Shown piece after piece: positions 56,454 through 63,945 of a stretch of DNA of 64,000 nucleotides (position 1 is the first letter of the stretch; each line of letters begins with the position of its first letter). Origin of the DNA: an uncultured Gammaproteobacteria bacterium (GTDB taxonomy: Bacteria > Pseudomonadota > Gammaproteobacteria > Eutrophobiales > Eutrophobiaceae); NCBI GenBank assembly GCA_943788815.1, contig CALSRS010000001.1, forward strand, positions 1,026,069 to 1,090,068. The letters run 5' to 3'. The notes beneath the pieces were generated by a model. The model saw only the letters and a list, made by a program, of their open reading frames with translations. It had not been told where the DNA came from and made no database searches. A program made the translations under genes and the position numbers.

Positions 56454-58562
56454 ATGTTTTCTCGTTTTTATTACACCCTGCTGGTGACTATCAGTTTAAG
56501 TGCAAGTTATCCCCTTCACGCAGATAACACCTTAGAAGAAATAATCGTCACCGCGGGATTTCGCGATTCCGAACTTATGAAAAGTGCAGGCAGCATCAGT
56601 GTACTTGATGAACAGGTCGTTCATGACCGCGCTGCACGCCATTTTGACGAAACTATTAACGTGCTAGCCAATGTGAATTTCTCAGCTGGCGGTACGCGTG
56701 CCCGCTTTGTCCAGGTTCGCGGTGTCGGCGATCTGGAACAGTTTGTCGACCCCAAACATTTCCCCTCTGTCGGCATCACCATTGATGACATAGAAGTTGG
56801 CACCACCGCCACCGGCGCTGTATTAATGGATGTAGCACAGATCGAATTATTACGTGGTCCGCAGGGCACACAATTTGGAGCCAATGCACTTGCGGGTATT
56901 ATCAGTATTCGAACCCATGAACCTTCCGAAACTTTTAGCGGAAAAATTGACACCGGTTATGCCAATTTCGATGGCTGGCATGTGGGTGGATACCTGAGTG
57001 GCCCCTTGTCAGATTCAGTTGCAGGCCGCCTGGCTATTCAACAAAACAAAAGTGATGGCTACTATAAAAACGAATTTCTTCAGCGCGATGATACCAACGA
57101 GCGTGATGAGTTATCTGTTCGCGGAAAATTACGCTGGGCGGGAGACAACGGTGCCGAGCTTAAGCTTATTGCATCCTATGTTGATCTGGATGGTGGCTAT
57201 GATGCATTCTCACTTGATAATCTTCGCAGCACCTTGTCTGATAATCCAGGTCGCGACCAACAGGAGACAATGGCGCTGGCACTTAAAGGCAGCATACCTG
57301 TTTTTACAGGACTGACCCTGGAAAGCATTGTCAGTTGGCGCGACAGCGACGACGCCTATACCTTTGATGAAGACTGGGTGTACTCCGGTTTCTGTGACGG
57401 CGTTCGTTGTGATCCACTGTTTGAGTTTTCCAGTACCGATGCCTTATTACGCAACAGTGATGCGCTTGCTATAGATGTTCGCCTGAAATCCGATCCAGGC
57501 CGCACCGCATGGGTAGCAGGGGTCTACGCGCAAAGGCGTAATGAAGACTTGCAACGCCAACACTTCGGCGCCTTCTCCAGCGACTACGAAACCGAACGCT
57601 ACGCAATTTACGGACAATACCAGATAGAAGTGGCCGACAATTTTAATGTCATCGCCGGCCTGCGTTATGAACACTTTGAAGACAGGTATAATGACAGCAA
57701 TATCCTGATCACCGACTCCACTGATAATTACTGGAGCGGTCACTTAAGCCTGGAATATTTACTCGGTACCGATACGCTTTTCTACGGCACCCTCTCCCGT
57801 TCAGTCAAACCTGGCGGCGTGAATACAGAAACCAGTTCCAGTTTCCCGATCATTACTGCGTCATTTCAACCGTTTCTACTGTCGCGCCAGCAGTTCTCGG
57901 CAGAAACCCTGTTCAATAAGGAAGTTGGCATCAAGGCCCGTTATCTCGATGATAAGCTGACAATGAAGCTGGCCCTGTTTCACATGGACAGAAGCAATGC
58001 CCAGCTTGAAAGTTTTGTCTGGGATGCCAACACCTTTATCTGGGCTGGTTTTCTCGACAGTAGCAGTGATGCAGAGAACTATGGCGCAGAGCTGGAGATT
58101 AAATACCAGTTAACAGAGAGAGCGGAACTATTTACCAATATCGGCCGCCTGGAAACCAGCGTTGATGAATTAACCGTGTTTGATCTGGACAGCAACCAGT
58201 TTCTTACCCGATCAAACCGGGATCAGGCCAAGGCGCCGAACTGGCAATATAATCTAGGCCTTAATCTGGACCTTAGCGAGAAACTGCACGGGCGTTTTGA
58301 AATTGAAGGACGCGACAAAAGTTTCTTCGGTTATTATCACAATGGTCAACTCGATGGCTACACCCTTGCCCATGCCAGTCTCAGCTATCAAATTGGCGAT
58401 ATCAGCTTACAGGTCTGGGTCCGCAACCTGTTTGACGAAGATTACCAGATACATGGTTTATATTTCGCCAACGACCCACGCGATGGCTTTTCCGTTAACC
58501 ATTCTTATTATCAATTCGGTGAACCACGCATGTATGGTATGAATGTGAGTTATTCTTTTTGA
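56454..58562 (+). CDS. TonB-dependent outer membrane receptor, probably for thiamine or a precursor
   Basis: A 702-residue receptor. The signal peptide ends near LHA (residue 23). The TonB-box/plug region includes LEEIIVTAG and the plug domain (VVHDRAARHFDETINVLANV, then VQVRGVGDLEQF and LRGPQGTQFGANALAGIISI). The barrel continues to a C-terminal MNVSYSF with a terminal Phe. Control by a TPP riboswitch directly upstream, and thiamine-handling genes downstream, say that the substrate is thiamine or a related pyrimidine/thiazole compound. The family resemblance alone cannot give the ligand. Confidence 0.92.
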   Translation: MFSRFYYTLLVTISLSASYPLHADNTLEEIIVTAGFRDSELMKSAGSISVLDEQVVHDRAARHFDETINVLANVNFSAGGTRARFVQVRGVGDLEQFVDPKHFPSVGITIDDIEVGTTATGAVLMDVAQIELLRGPQGTQFGANALAGIISIRTHEPSETFSGKIDTGYANFDGWHVGGYLSGPLSDSVAGRLAIQQNKSDGYYKNEFLQRDDTNERDELSVRGKLRWAGDNGAELKLIASYVDLDGGYDAFSLDNLRSTLSDNPGRDQQETMALALKGSIPVFTGLTLESIVSWRDSDDAYTFDEDWVYSGFCDGVRCDPLFEFSSTDALLRNSDALAIDVRLKSDPGRTAWVAGVYAQRRNEDLQRQHFGAFSSDYETERYAIYGQYQIEVADNFNVIAGLRYEHFEDRYNDSNILITDSTDNYWSGHLSLEYLLGTDTLFYGTLSRSVKPGGVNTETSSSFPIITASFQPFLLSRQQFSAETLFNKEVGIKARYLDDKLTMKLALFHMDRSNAQLESFVWDANTFIWAGFLDSSSDAENYGAELEIKYQLTERAELFTNIGRLETSVDELTVFDLDSNQFLTRSNRDQAKAPNWQYNLGLNLDLSEKLHGRFEIEGRDKSFFGYYHNGQLDGYTLAHASLSYQIGDISLQVWVRNLFDEDYQIHGLYFANDPRDGFSVNHSYYQFGEPRMYGMNVSYSF

Positions 58563-58701
58563 CACATACGTTAACCAGGCTTCGTTATACTGGACTTATC
58601 CCAGCGCCTAGTAGAATAAGACCTGCCCTTGGGCGAGACATCTATTCGACTGGGTTATAGCATTCACCAGAATGATGATGGAGACATAAGGTAAAATTAT
58701 T

Positions 58702-58953
58702 ATGAAAATAACCGCCGAAATAAGCATGTATCCCCTGCGTGATGACTTCATCTCACCCATTGATGCCGTCATTGAAAAACTGAACAGCTACGCGGGCATG
58801 CAGGTAAAAACTTTTACCACAGCAACAACCATGATCGGTGACTATGACATCGTCATGGATGCACTAAAAGAAACCCTTGCATGGAGTTATGAGCAGTTTG
58901 GTACCGCGGTATTCGTCACCAAGTTAATCCCGGGCTACGATCCGGAGTCGTAA
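58702..58953 (+). CDS. YkoF-type thiamine-binding small protein
   Basis: 83 residues of the MTH1187/YkoF-like fold: ITAEISMYPLRDDFISPIDAVIEKLNSYAGMQVKTFTTATTMIGDYDIVMDALKE, quoted here in short parts (AEISMYPLRDD, LNSYAGMQVKTF, TMIGDYDIVMDAL). These proteins bind thiamine or its pyrimidine moiety. A ribosome site (GGAGACATAAGG) is present. It directly precedes the PnuT-type permease gene: its stop is adjacent to the next ATG. Confidence 0.82.
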   Translation: MKITAEISMYPLRDDFISPIDAVIEKLNSYAGMQVKTFTTATTMIGDYDIVMDALKETLAWSYEQFGTAVFVTKLIPGYDPES

Positions 58954-59577
58954 ATGGCGGAAGTCTCACAATTCGTGTTATCACTATTCGGTGAGATGAG
59001 CCCCTGGGAAGCTGGCGCAGTAATACTGGCCATCGCCTATCTACTACTGGCCGTACGTGAAAATATTTTATGCTGGTATTGCGCCTTGGTCAGCACAACA
59101 ATTTTTACCTTTTTGTTCTGGGACGTGAGTCTGCTGATGGAATCAGCACTCAACGTCTACTATATAATCATGGCTATCTATGGTTGGCATCAATGGAAGT
59201 TCGGCGGCAGCAAAAAAAGTGGCGTCTTTATTAGTTCATTAGGCCTTAGGAAAAATATCCTCATCATTACCATCATCCTTATTGCCACCCTGGTTTCCGG
59301 CTGGTTGTTAAGTCAGCACACCAATGCAGCCTGGCCCTACGTTGACTCCTTTACTACCTGGGCCAGTGTCGTCACCACCTTCATGGTCGCGAAAAAAATC
59401 CTGGAGAACTGGCTCTACTGGCTTGTTATCGACAGCATCTCAATACCTCTCTATATTGATCGCGGACTATACCTGACTGCAATATTATTTATGGTTTATA
59501 TTGTTATCGTCATCATTGGTTATCTAAACTGGCGACAGCGCTTTATTGAACAAAACACTTCTACAACCTATGCCTGA
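58954..59577 (+). CDS. pnuT: PnuC-family permease, probably thiamine (PnuT-type)
   Basis: 207 residues with about seven hydrophobic segments. It is recognised by REENILCWY-type N-terminal (VRENILCWYCALVSTTIF), NVYYIIMAIYGWHQW and the C-terminal AWPYVDSFTTWASVVTTFMVAKK plus NWLYWLVIDSISIPLYIDRGL segments, shown in parts. Family members move nicotinamide riboside (PnuC), thiamine (PnuT) or riboflavin (PnuX) by facilitated diffusion. The operon context with a TPP riboswitch, a YkoF-like protein and a kinase points to thiamine. It starts directly after the stop of the previous gene. Confidence 0.85.
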   Translation: MAEVSQFVLSLFGEMSPWEAGAVILAIAYLLLAVRENILCWYCALVSTTIFTFLFWDVSLLMESALNVYYIIMAIYGWHQWKFGGSKKSGVFISSLGLRKNILIITIILIATLVSGWLLSQHTNAAWPYVDSFTTWASVVTTFMVAKKILENWLYWLVIDSISIPLYIDRGLYLTAILFMVYIVIVIIGYLNWRQRFIEQNTSTTYA

Positions 59578-60385
59578 TGACCCGCAGCCTAACTGGCACG
59601 AATGGGATTTGCCGTTCAACCATACACCGAGCCTCATCCGCCCGCTGACGCATGGCCGAACAAACCAGAGTTACCTCGTTGAAGCAGACGGGCAATTATG
59701 GGTGCTACGCATTAATTCCAAAAACAGCGAGGTCCTGGGAATCGACCGGCAACGTGAACTTATAATTCTTGAGCAGGCCAGCACGGCTGGCCTGGCACCA
59801 AAACTACTCTATTGCTCAGTTGAACAAGGTCTTCTTATTACCGAGTTTATTGATGGCTTACACTGGCAGGTTTCTGCACTGAATGATCGCGACAAGTTAT
59901 CACCGCTAACAGAAGGCCTGCATCGCATTCATGCCCTTGAGGTAGCAACTTCACCATTCGATTACAAACAGCATGCCGAAAATTACTGGCAACAACTAAT
60001 TGACAGGGACATCAGCATCCCTGATGAACTATCTCGCCAGCGAGAAAATATGTTGCCCCTGTTCGCTAATATTCCCGTCTCGAATGTCATCTGTCACCAT
60101 GACCCCAACCCACGCAATATAATTGTTCAGTCCCACAGGCTTTATTTTCTGGATTGGGAATACGCCGCGCCGGGCTGGCCTGTGCTTGATTTCGCCGCAC
60201 TGTCCAGCGAATGGAATATCCCTGTTGATAAACTTGCAAAATCGAATGGTATTGATATCGAAGAAATCAAACAGGCCTTAGATCTGTATGTTTACCTTTG
60301 TGATTTATGGTCCTGTTTGCGCAATCCTTTTGTTCACCCTCTCCCTCAGGAAGAGGGTCGGGGTGAAGGGGAAGGGGCTGTTTAA
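59570..60385 (+). CDS. thiK: ThiK-like thiamine kinase (aminoglycoside phosphotransferase fold), C-terminus altered
   Basis: About 271 residues from the ATG at 59570, which overlaps the permease stop. The kinase pattern is LTHGRTNQSYLV (nucleotide loop), VLRINSKNSEVLGI, the catalytic VICHHDPNPRNIIV with Asp, and FLDWEYAAPGWPVLDFA. It would trap imported thiamine as the monophosphate. The last 20 residues (NPFVHPLPQEEGRGEGEGAV) come from a repeat-type hairpin at 60333-60367, so the natural C-terminal helices are lost or replaced. Whether it is still active is uncertain. Confidence 0.72.
   Translation: MPDDPQPNWHEWDLPFNHTPSLIRPLTHGRTNQSYLVEADGQLWVLRINSKNSEVLGIDRQRELIILEQASTAGLAPKLLYCSVEQGLLITEFIDGLHWQVSALNDRDKLSPLTEGLHRIHALEVATSPFDYKQHAENYWQQLIDRDISIPDELSRQRENMLPLFANIPVSNVICHHDPNPRNIIVQSHRLYFLDWEYAAPGWPVLDFAALSSEWNIPVDKLAKSNGIDIEEIKQALDLYVYLCDLWSCLRNPFVHPLPQEEGRGEGEGAV
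60333..60367. repeat. REP-like hairpin
   Basis: TTCACCCtCTCCCTC on one side and GAGGGtcGGGGTGAA on the other form a long, near-perfect inverted repeat around a short loop. Repeats of this kind are common in gammaproteobacteria between genes. Here it lies inside the 3' end of the kinase gene and supplies its final codons. Confidence 0.75.
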
Positions 60386-60522
60386 TGATTCCTGTCATCC
60401 CAGAGAATTTTATAATGAGCGGGAACTGGCCCACCTTGTCGACGGCGCTCCAAGGCCTGTTCAGGTGTCTCGATATTAGCTGCCATCTCCACAGCCGCTT
60501 TTCTGTCAGCGGGAAAGGACAC
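60382..60522 (-). CDS. Short open frame, 46 aa, doubtful
   Basis: A GTG-started frame of 46 residues, with a core EMAANIETPEQALERRRQGG and the end HYKILWDDRNH. It has protein-like composition and could be the end of a gene lost in rearrangement, or a small DNA-binding protein. I do not recognise it and there is no strong ribosome site. It is antisense to the region upstream of the recombinase fragment. Confidence 0.3.
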   Translation of the reverse strand: MSFPADRKAAVEMAANIETPEQALERRRQGGPVPAHYKILWDDRNH

Positions 60523-60607
60523 ACTCAGGACCCATTACGGCGGCACTTCATCCAACACATGGCCGCGCTCTCCACAACAGGGAAAAAACTGAATATCAGG
60601 AAAAAGT

Positions 60608-60877
60608 CTCAAAAAAAAATTACAGCAGGAGTATGCAAAGCATATTCATGGGATCGGATTCAGACTAGCCGGGAAGTTTTATCTGGACGCGATGCCCGGG
60701 CAATACGAGGTCGTGCGACAGTTGCTGGGACACAAGAACCTCAAAACCACGACACAATGCTACGCCTCGCTGAATTCCCGGCAGGCACAAAAACTCCATG
60801 ACAATGTGATCACAGCGACTCGCCATCGCCTGTCACTCGGTACGAAGATGCACCCTGAGATTCCAGGTGCTTTATAA
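60608..60877 (+). pseudogene. Tyrosine recombinase (integrase) C-terminal remnant
   Basis: An open frame from about 60608 to the stop reads QEYAKHIHGIGFRLAGKFYLDAMPG, then YEVVRQLLGHKNLKTTTQCYASLNSRQAQ (given here in parts). This matches the catalytic end of phage-type integrases, with the GH and Tyr of the last catalytic box (TTTQCYA). Part of the H-x-x-R box is missing and no N-terminal domain is present. It lies 170 bp before the right att-like repeat, where an island integrase would be expected. Confidence 0.75.
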
Positions 60878-61049
60878 ATCAACACCTTGCGACGCTCGCA
60901 AATTTTAGACATAGCCTGACTTAATCAAGACTAGTCTAATCAAGTCACATGAAGCTACGTAATTGCTACGGAGATTCTCTTATTTACCTTTTTTACAGCG
61001 TTGGATACTTGATAGGCTACCAGAGATAATAGTCCTCTCTTCAAAATGG

Positions 61050-61205
61050 TGACGCGCCTAGAAGCATTCGAATATCCGACCCCCTGGTTCGTAGGGTGGC
61101 ATCGGAAAACTAACTTGTTGTTATTATTAACTTTTGACGGGCGCTCGTTGCCGAACTATCCCGACAAATCACAACGAATCACCACTGACACCGGCAAAAG
61201 TTCGG
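61050..61205. repeat. att-like direct repeat, right copy (156 bp)
   Basis: Matches 55596-55751 without gaps. The tRNA-Arg half is still visible (attcgaa and cccctggttcgtag on the plus strand) but has changes in the T-arm, so it has decayed more than the left copy. The paired AATCAcAAC-type motifs are conserved. Downstream, 61220-61262 resembles 50831-50869. The stretch 60878-61370 holds no gene apart from this repeat and the IS end at 61311. Confidence 0.75.
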
Positions 61206-61310
61206 CAAAGATCTTTTTCTTTTTAAGTCGGCTATGTGCTGCTGTTTCAACCGGTCGCTAATGGACTTTATTTTCAATATCCCTCTGTAATTAAAGCCTT
61301 TGCAATGGAT

Positions 61311-61385
61311 TGTAAATCGTCAAAAGATTGGGGACACAAAGGTCTAAAAGTTAAGAGTGACATTTAATCATTATAGATTTGTTTC
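61311..61385 (-). mobile_element. Solo IS3-family end
   Basis: TGTAAATCGTCAAAAG and about 60 more bases match the orfB-side end of the IS3 copies, and most closely the variant at 63946. There is no orfB here. The stop codon and last few codons of the 95-aa gene fall in this sequence, so the IS end has become the 3' end of that gene. Confidence 0.7.
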
Positions 61386-61658
61386 TTTTTTTTTAACATA
61401 TTCAAATTCATTAATGGTTGCATCAGACAGTTTGCCTTCCCATCCGCCGCCCCCATCGTTACCATATGAAACATTCAAAATACCGTCAAGGCCTCCAGCG
61501 AATGTCCAATAATCCCAGAAAAATTCACCTTCGTAATAATAGCCCTTTCCACGGATAGAAAGAGGCTTTCCTTTTTTCACCTTACTCCAGTTTCTCGGAG
61601 TCAATATTATTGAATGGCACTCATACCCCCAGGTAACATATATTTCTGCAGCAGTCAT
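61371..61658 (-). CDS. Small conserved-looking protein with IS-derived tail
   Basis: 95 residues: IYVTWGYECHSIILTPRNW, then KVKKGKPLSIRGKGYYYEGEFFWDYW (in parts: GKPLSIRGKGYYYEGEF), AGGLDGILNVSYGNDGGGGWEG. I recall similar unnamed proteins in other proteobacteria, but no function. The beta-rich, glycine-rich pattern suggests a small beta-barrel. Its last codons lie in the IS3 end, so the natural C-terminus may differ. It follows the amidohydrolase gene on the same strand (34 bp). Confidence 0.6.
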   Translation of the reverse strand: MTAAEIYVTWGYECHSIILTPRNWSKVKKGKPLSIRGKGYYYEGEFFWDYWTFAGGLDGILNVSYGNDGGGGWEGKLSDATINEFEYVKKKETNL

Positions 61659-61692
61659 AATTGTATCACCCTATAATCAATTATCTTTTAAC

Positions 61693-62445
61693 TTATATGA
61701 TTTTATTAATAACACCACAGAATGCAACAATTGCATTACGCACATTGTCATATCCTGCAATTCTCTCCCCTGTTCGCTCATTCATATACAAACTTCGATT
61801 CACTTCTATCATTATTGAGACTACTCTCTTATCTTTATTATAGAATTTCATTGGCACAATACTCCCTGAAAATGGATTATTTAAACCTACCTTAAATCCT
61901 CGCAAACCAATTTCTTCTTTTAATTCTTTAACAAGCACTTCTGGAGTATGAAATGCATCAGTCCCAATACAAATATCTGGTCGATTATTATTCTGATCTA
62001 ATTCATAAGGTAATGGCACTGAAGGAAAGCTGTGACAATCGATAATAATCGCTTTGCCATTTTCGTTCAGTTCTTGTGATACCATATTTGATAATTTCAA
62101 ATGGTGGGGATGATAATAATTATTTAACATCACATTTCGATCGTCCTCTGATGGATGTTTCCTTAATCTATTACCAGAAGAAGTTTTGGTATATATAACA
62201 CCCATTCCTCTTGAAACCATCAATTCTTTTGAATCATCAGAAAATCTCTCTGGATCGACAATTAATCGACTGACAGAAAAGATTAATGATTTAGTATTTA
62301 GCAAGTCGTCGAGAATAAACAACTCGTCTGTAAACCAGTCTGTCATCAAAAGTATTTCTGTATTCAATTCTTCATCACTAAGCACTATAGATTTGCGCTC
62401 CGAAGCTGGTATCTCAATTGATGAATGTGGTATATGAAGTATCAT
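61693..62445 (-). CDS. N-formylglutamate amidohydrolase-family enzyme
   Basis: 250 residues that begin MILHIPHSSIEIP, with the zinc-binding HSS, then VDPERF, IIDCHSFPSVPLPY and FSGSIVPMKFY, the usual FGase/HutG-type pattern. The family hydrolyses N-formylglutamate or other N-acyl amino acids. The ATG lies at 62443-62445, and the IS3 end begins at 62446, so the promoter and ribosome site come from the IS. Reading the IS on the minus strand, GGGA occurs 5-8 bp before the ATG and may act as a ribosome site. No other histidine-degradation gene is near. Confidence 0.85.
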   Translation of the reverse strand: MILHIPHSSIEIPASERKSIVLSDEELNTEILLMTDWFTDELFILDDLLNTKSLIFSVSRLIVDPERFSDDSKELMVSRGMGVIYTKTSSGNRLRKHPSEDDRNVMLNNYYHPHHLKLSNMVSQELNENGKAIIIDCHSFPSVPLPYELDQNNNRPDICIGTDAFHTPEVLVKELKEEIGLRGFKVGLNNPFSGSIVPMKFYNKDKRVVSIMIEVNRSLYMNERTGERIAGYDNVRNAIVAFCGVINKII

Positions 62446-62684
62446 TGTATCCCGTCAAAGCATATGAGACAGAATTGAGCTAATTAATAAGAGAGACTTC
62501 TGATAAGTTAACCTTAATAACAGGAGTCTCATTATGAGCAATAATAGCGAGAAATTAGTTAAAGATATACGTCGTCGTAACCGTAAGAAGTATTACTCTG
62601 AAGAAAAGATCCGAATTGTACTGGAAGGGATGCGTGGAGAAGAAAACATTGCCGAGCTGTGTCGCCGTGAAGGATTGAATCAAA
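62446..62684 (+). mobile_element. IS3-family element, truncated copy with the orfA end
   Basis: It starts TGTATCCCGTCAAAG at 62446 and follows the orfA side of the IS in the plus orientation, with several base changes, up to codon 50 of orfA. The rest of the element is gone. Orientation is opposite to the copies at 1 and 2454. Confidence 0.85.
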
Positions 62685-62734
62685 AGCACAAAGCGGACAT
62701 TAATACTCTTAATCCGGTAATACTCCGGCATTAA
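62534..62734 (+). pseudogene. Truncated IS3 OrfA
   Basis: The first 50 residues match OrfA (with Thr16Asn, Ser21Tyr and Ser38Asn changes, by my reading). The frame then continues into unrelated sequence (KHKADINTL...) for 16 residues. The helix-turn-helix is incomplete and the coiled coil is missing, so it is not functional. Confidence 0.85.
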
Positions 62735-62840
62735 GTTTAAACTTTCCGCAATTATCTAGAATTATAGCCAGTTTAAAGTTCAAACCTGCTAGTGGGATAC
62801 TATAAAGTCGGTCAGGTTATGAAATCATTTCCTCTTCACA

Positions 62841-63755
62841 TTAGTTATTCTTATCAGTAATCCCAAGAATCCACCCCTCCTCATCTTCAATTATCTTTCT
62901 TTCCTCAATAGTCAGGTCATCGGAACCTTCAAATAACTCCCCAAGTTTATTGTCTTTATCTAACTGTGCAAAATGATAAGCTAGCTCCCTAACCTGCGCT
63001 TTATCGATTGGCTCATTAATATCGATTTCAATATCTATAATCGATGGATAAATTTCAGCATGGACAATTAATTTATTTTCAAGCTGATCTTTATTCATGT
63101 ATTTAAGACCTGTTTCAAATGGCCAAACTACTGAGTATTGTCGTAATTCTTTATCTTCATAAAGGTTCAAAAGCTTTGGAATACCAGTTAAAACTTGGCT
63201 GCCAACACTACCCGGATAGAATAGTTTCCAAGCTGATTGCGCTCGATTATTACGTATTTCAGTTATTCTTAATTCATCAATTTCTAAATGTGAAGGTATT
63301 TTCGCTTTTGTTGAAGTAAGGTTTTCACTTGTTTGACTTCTTGGACAGCCCCAAAAGGGATAATTAGCCCCGCTTAATTGATGATTTATTTCTTTGGCTA
63401 CCTCGAACCTATTATTTTTGTTATTTACATTATCTATTATACGAGAATCAATATATCGCCATATAGACAACCATTTATTTTCTTGTTCTAATCCCAAGTG
63501 TTTTGAGAAACCTGTTGGGTAACCATAAGAAAAATCGAAACCTACTAACGTTCTATAATTTTTATTTTTACATTGGATTAATAGTTCGCGTATTTCATTA
63601 AAAGCTTCATGCCTTGTCGGTGGATTCTTAATATTTCTTATGACTATTTCATCATCTTCCCAAATAATATGGCAATACCATATACTATCTTTATCCGTAT
63701 TAGGTTTATTTGAAGAACTCCAATCAACAATTACATATGAATCAAAAATACTCAA
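62841..63755 (-). CDS. RNase H-fold protein, DUF429-like (function unknown)
   Basis: 304 residues. SYVIVDWSSSNKPNTDKDSIWY at the N-terminus and LVGFDFSYGYPTGFSKHLG near 70-88 give the two Asp-bearing strands of an RNase H-like/actin-like fold, as in DUF429 and relatives. The middle part QSAWKLFYPGSVGSQVLTGIPKL and the acidic C-terminus (EERKIIEDEEGW) are typical of relatives of unknown activity. I would not name a reaction. It stands alone between a truncated IS and a cut gene. Confidence 0.5.
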   Translation of the reverse strand: MSIFDSYVIVDWSSSNKPNTDKDSIWYCHIIWEDDEIVIRNIKNPPTRHEAFNEIRELLIQCKNKNYRTLVGFDFSYGYPTGFSKHLGLEQENKWLSIWRYIDSRIIDNVNNKNNRFEVAKEINHQLSGANYPFWGCPRSQTSENLTSTKAKIPSHLEIDELRITEIRNNRAQSAWKLFYPGSVGSQVLTGIPKLLNLYEDKELRQYSVVWPFETGLKYMNKDQLENKLIVHAEIYPSIIDIEIDINEPIDKAQVRELAYHFAQLDKDNKLGELFEGSDDLTIEERKIIEDEEGWILGITDKNN

Positions 63756-63799
63756 CGACGCGATCCTTTGAGATACCAGATGATTTGACAGTTAGGAAC

Positions 63800-63945
63800 T
63801 TACAAGCCCCGCGATATTAAAGCCTCAGCTATAGGCATATCTGCTGGGGTTAAATTCATTTTTTTGAGTTCTTCCGTCATTACCCACATATAATCATCAT
63901 GGTCATTCATGGAATAAGATGCAATTTTATACTTACATAAAAAAG
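63800..63945 (-). pseudogene. C-terminal remnant of an interrupted gene
   Basis: An open frame on the minus strand runs from the IS end inward: CKYKIASYSMNDHDDYMW, then VMTEELKKMNLTPADMP and EALISRGL before a stop at 63800. It has no start of its own before the IS sequence unless the ATG at MNDHDD is used (37 residues). Most likely the 3' end of a gene cut by the IS at 63946. Confidence 0.4.

Noticed and set aside
60385-60801. A 138-residue protein on the plus strand
   Set aside because: It is a different frame from the integrase-like remnant and has no family motif. The coherent signal is in the frame ending at 60877.
61050-61095. A second tRNA-Arg gene
   Set aside because: Decayed copy of the same 3' half, with T-arm mismatches and no 5' half.
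62446-63945. A complete cargo-carrying IS3 element from 62446 to 63946
   Set aside because: The ends are in the wrong relative orientation: an orfA end in plus direction and an orfB end in the direction of another element. Only truncated parts are present.
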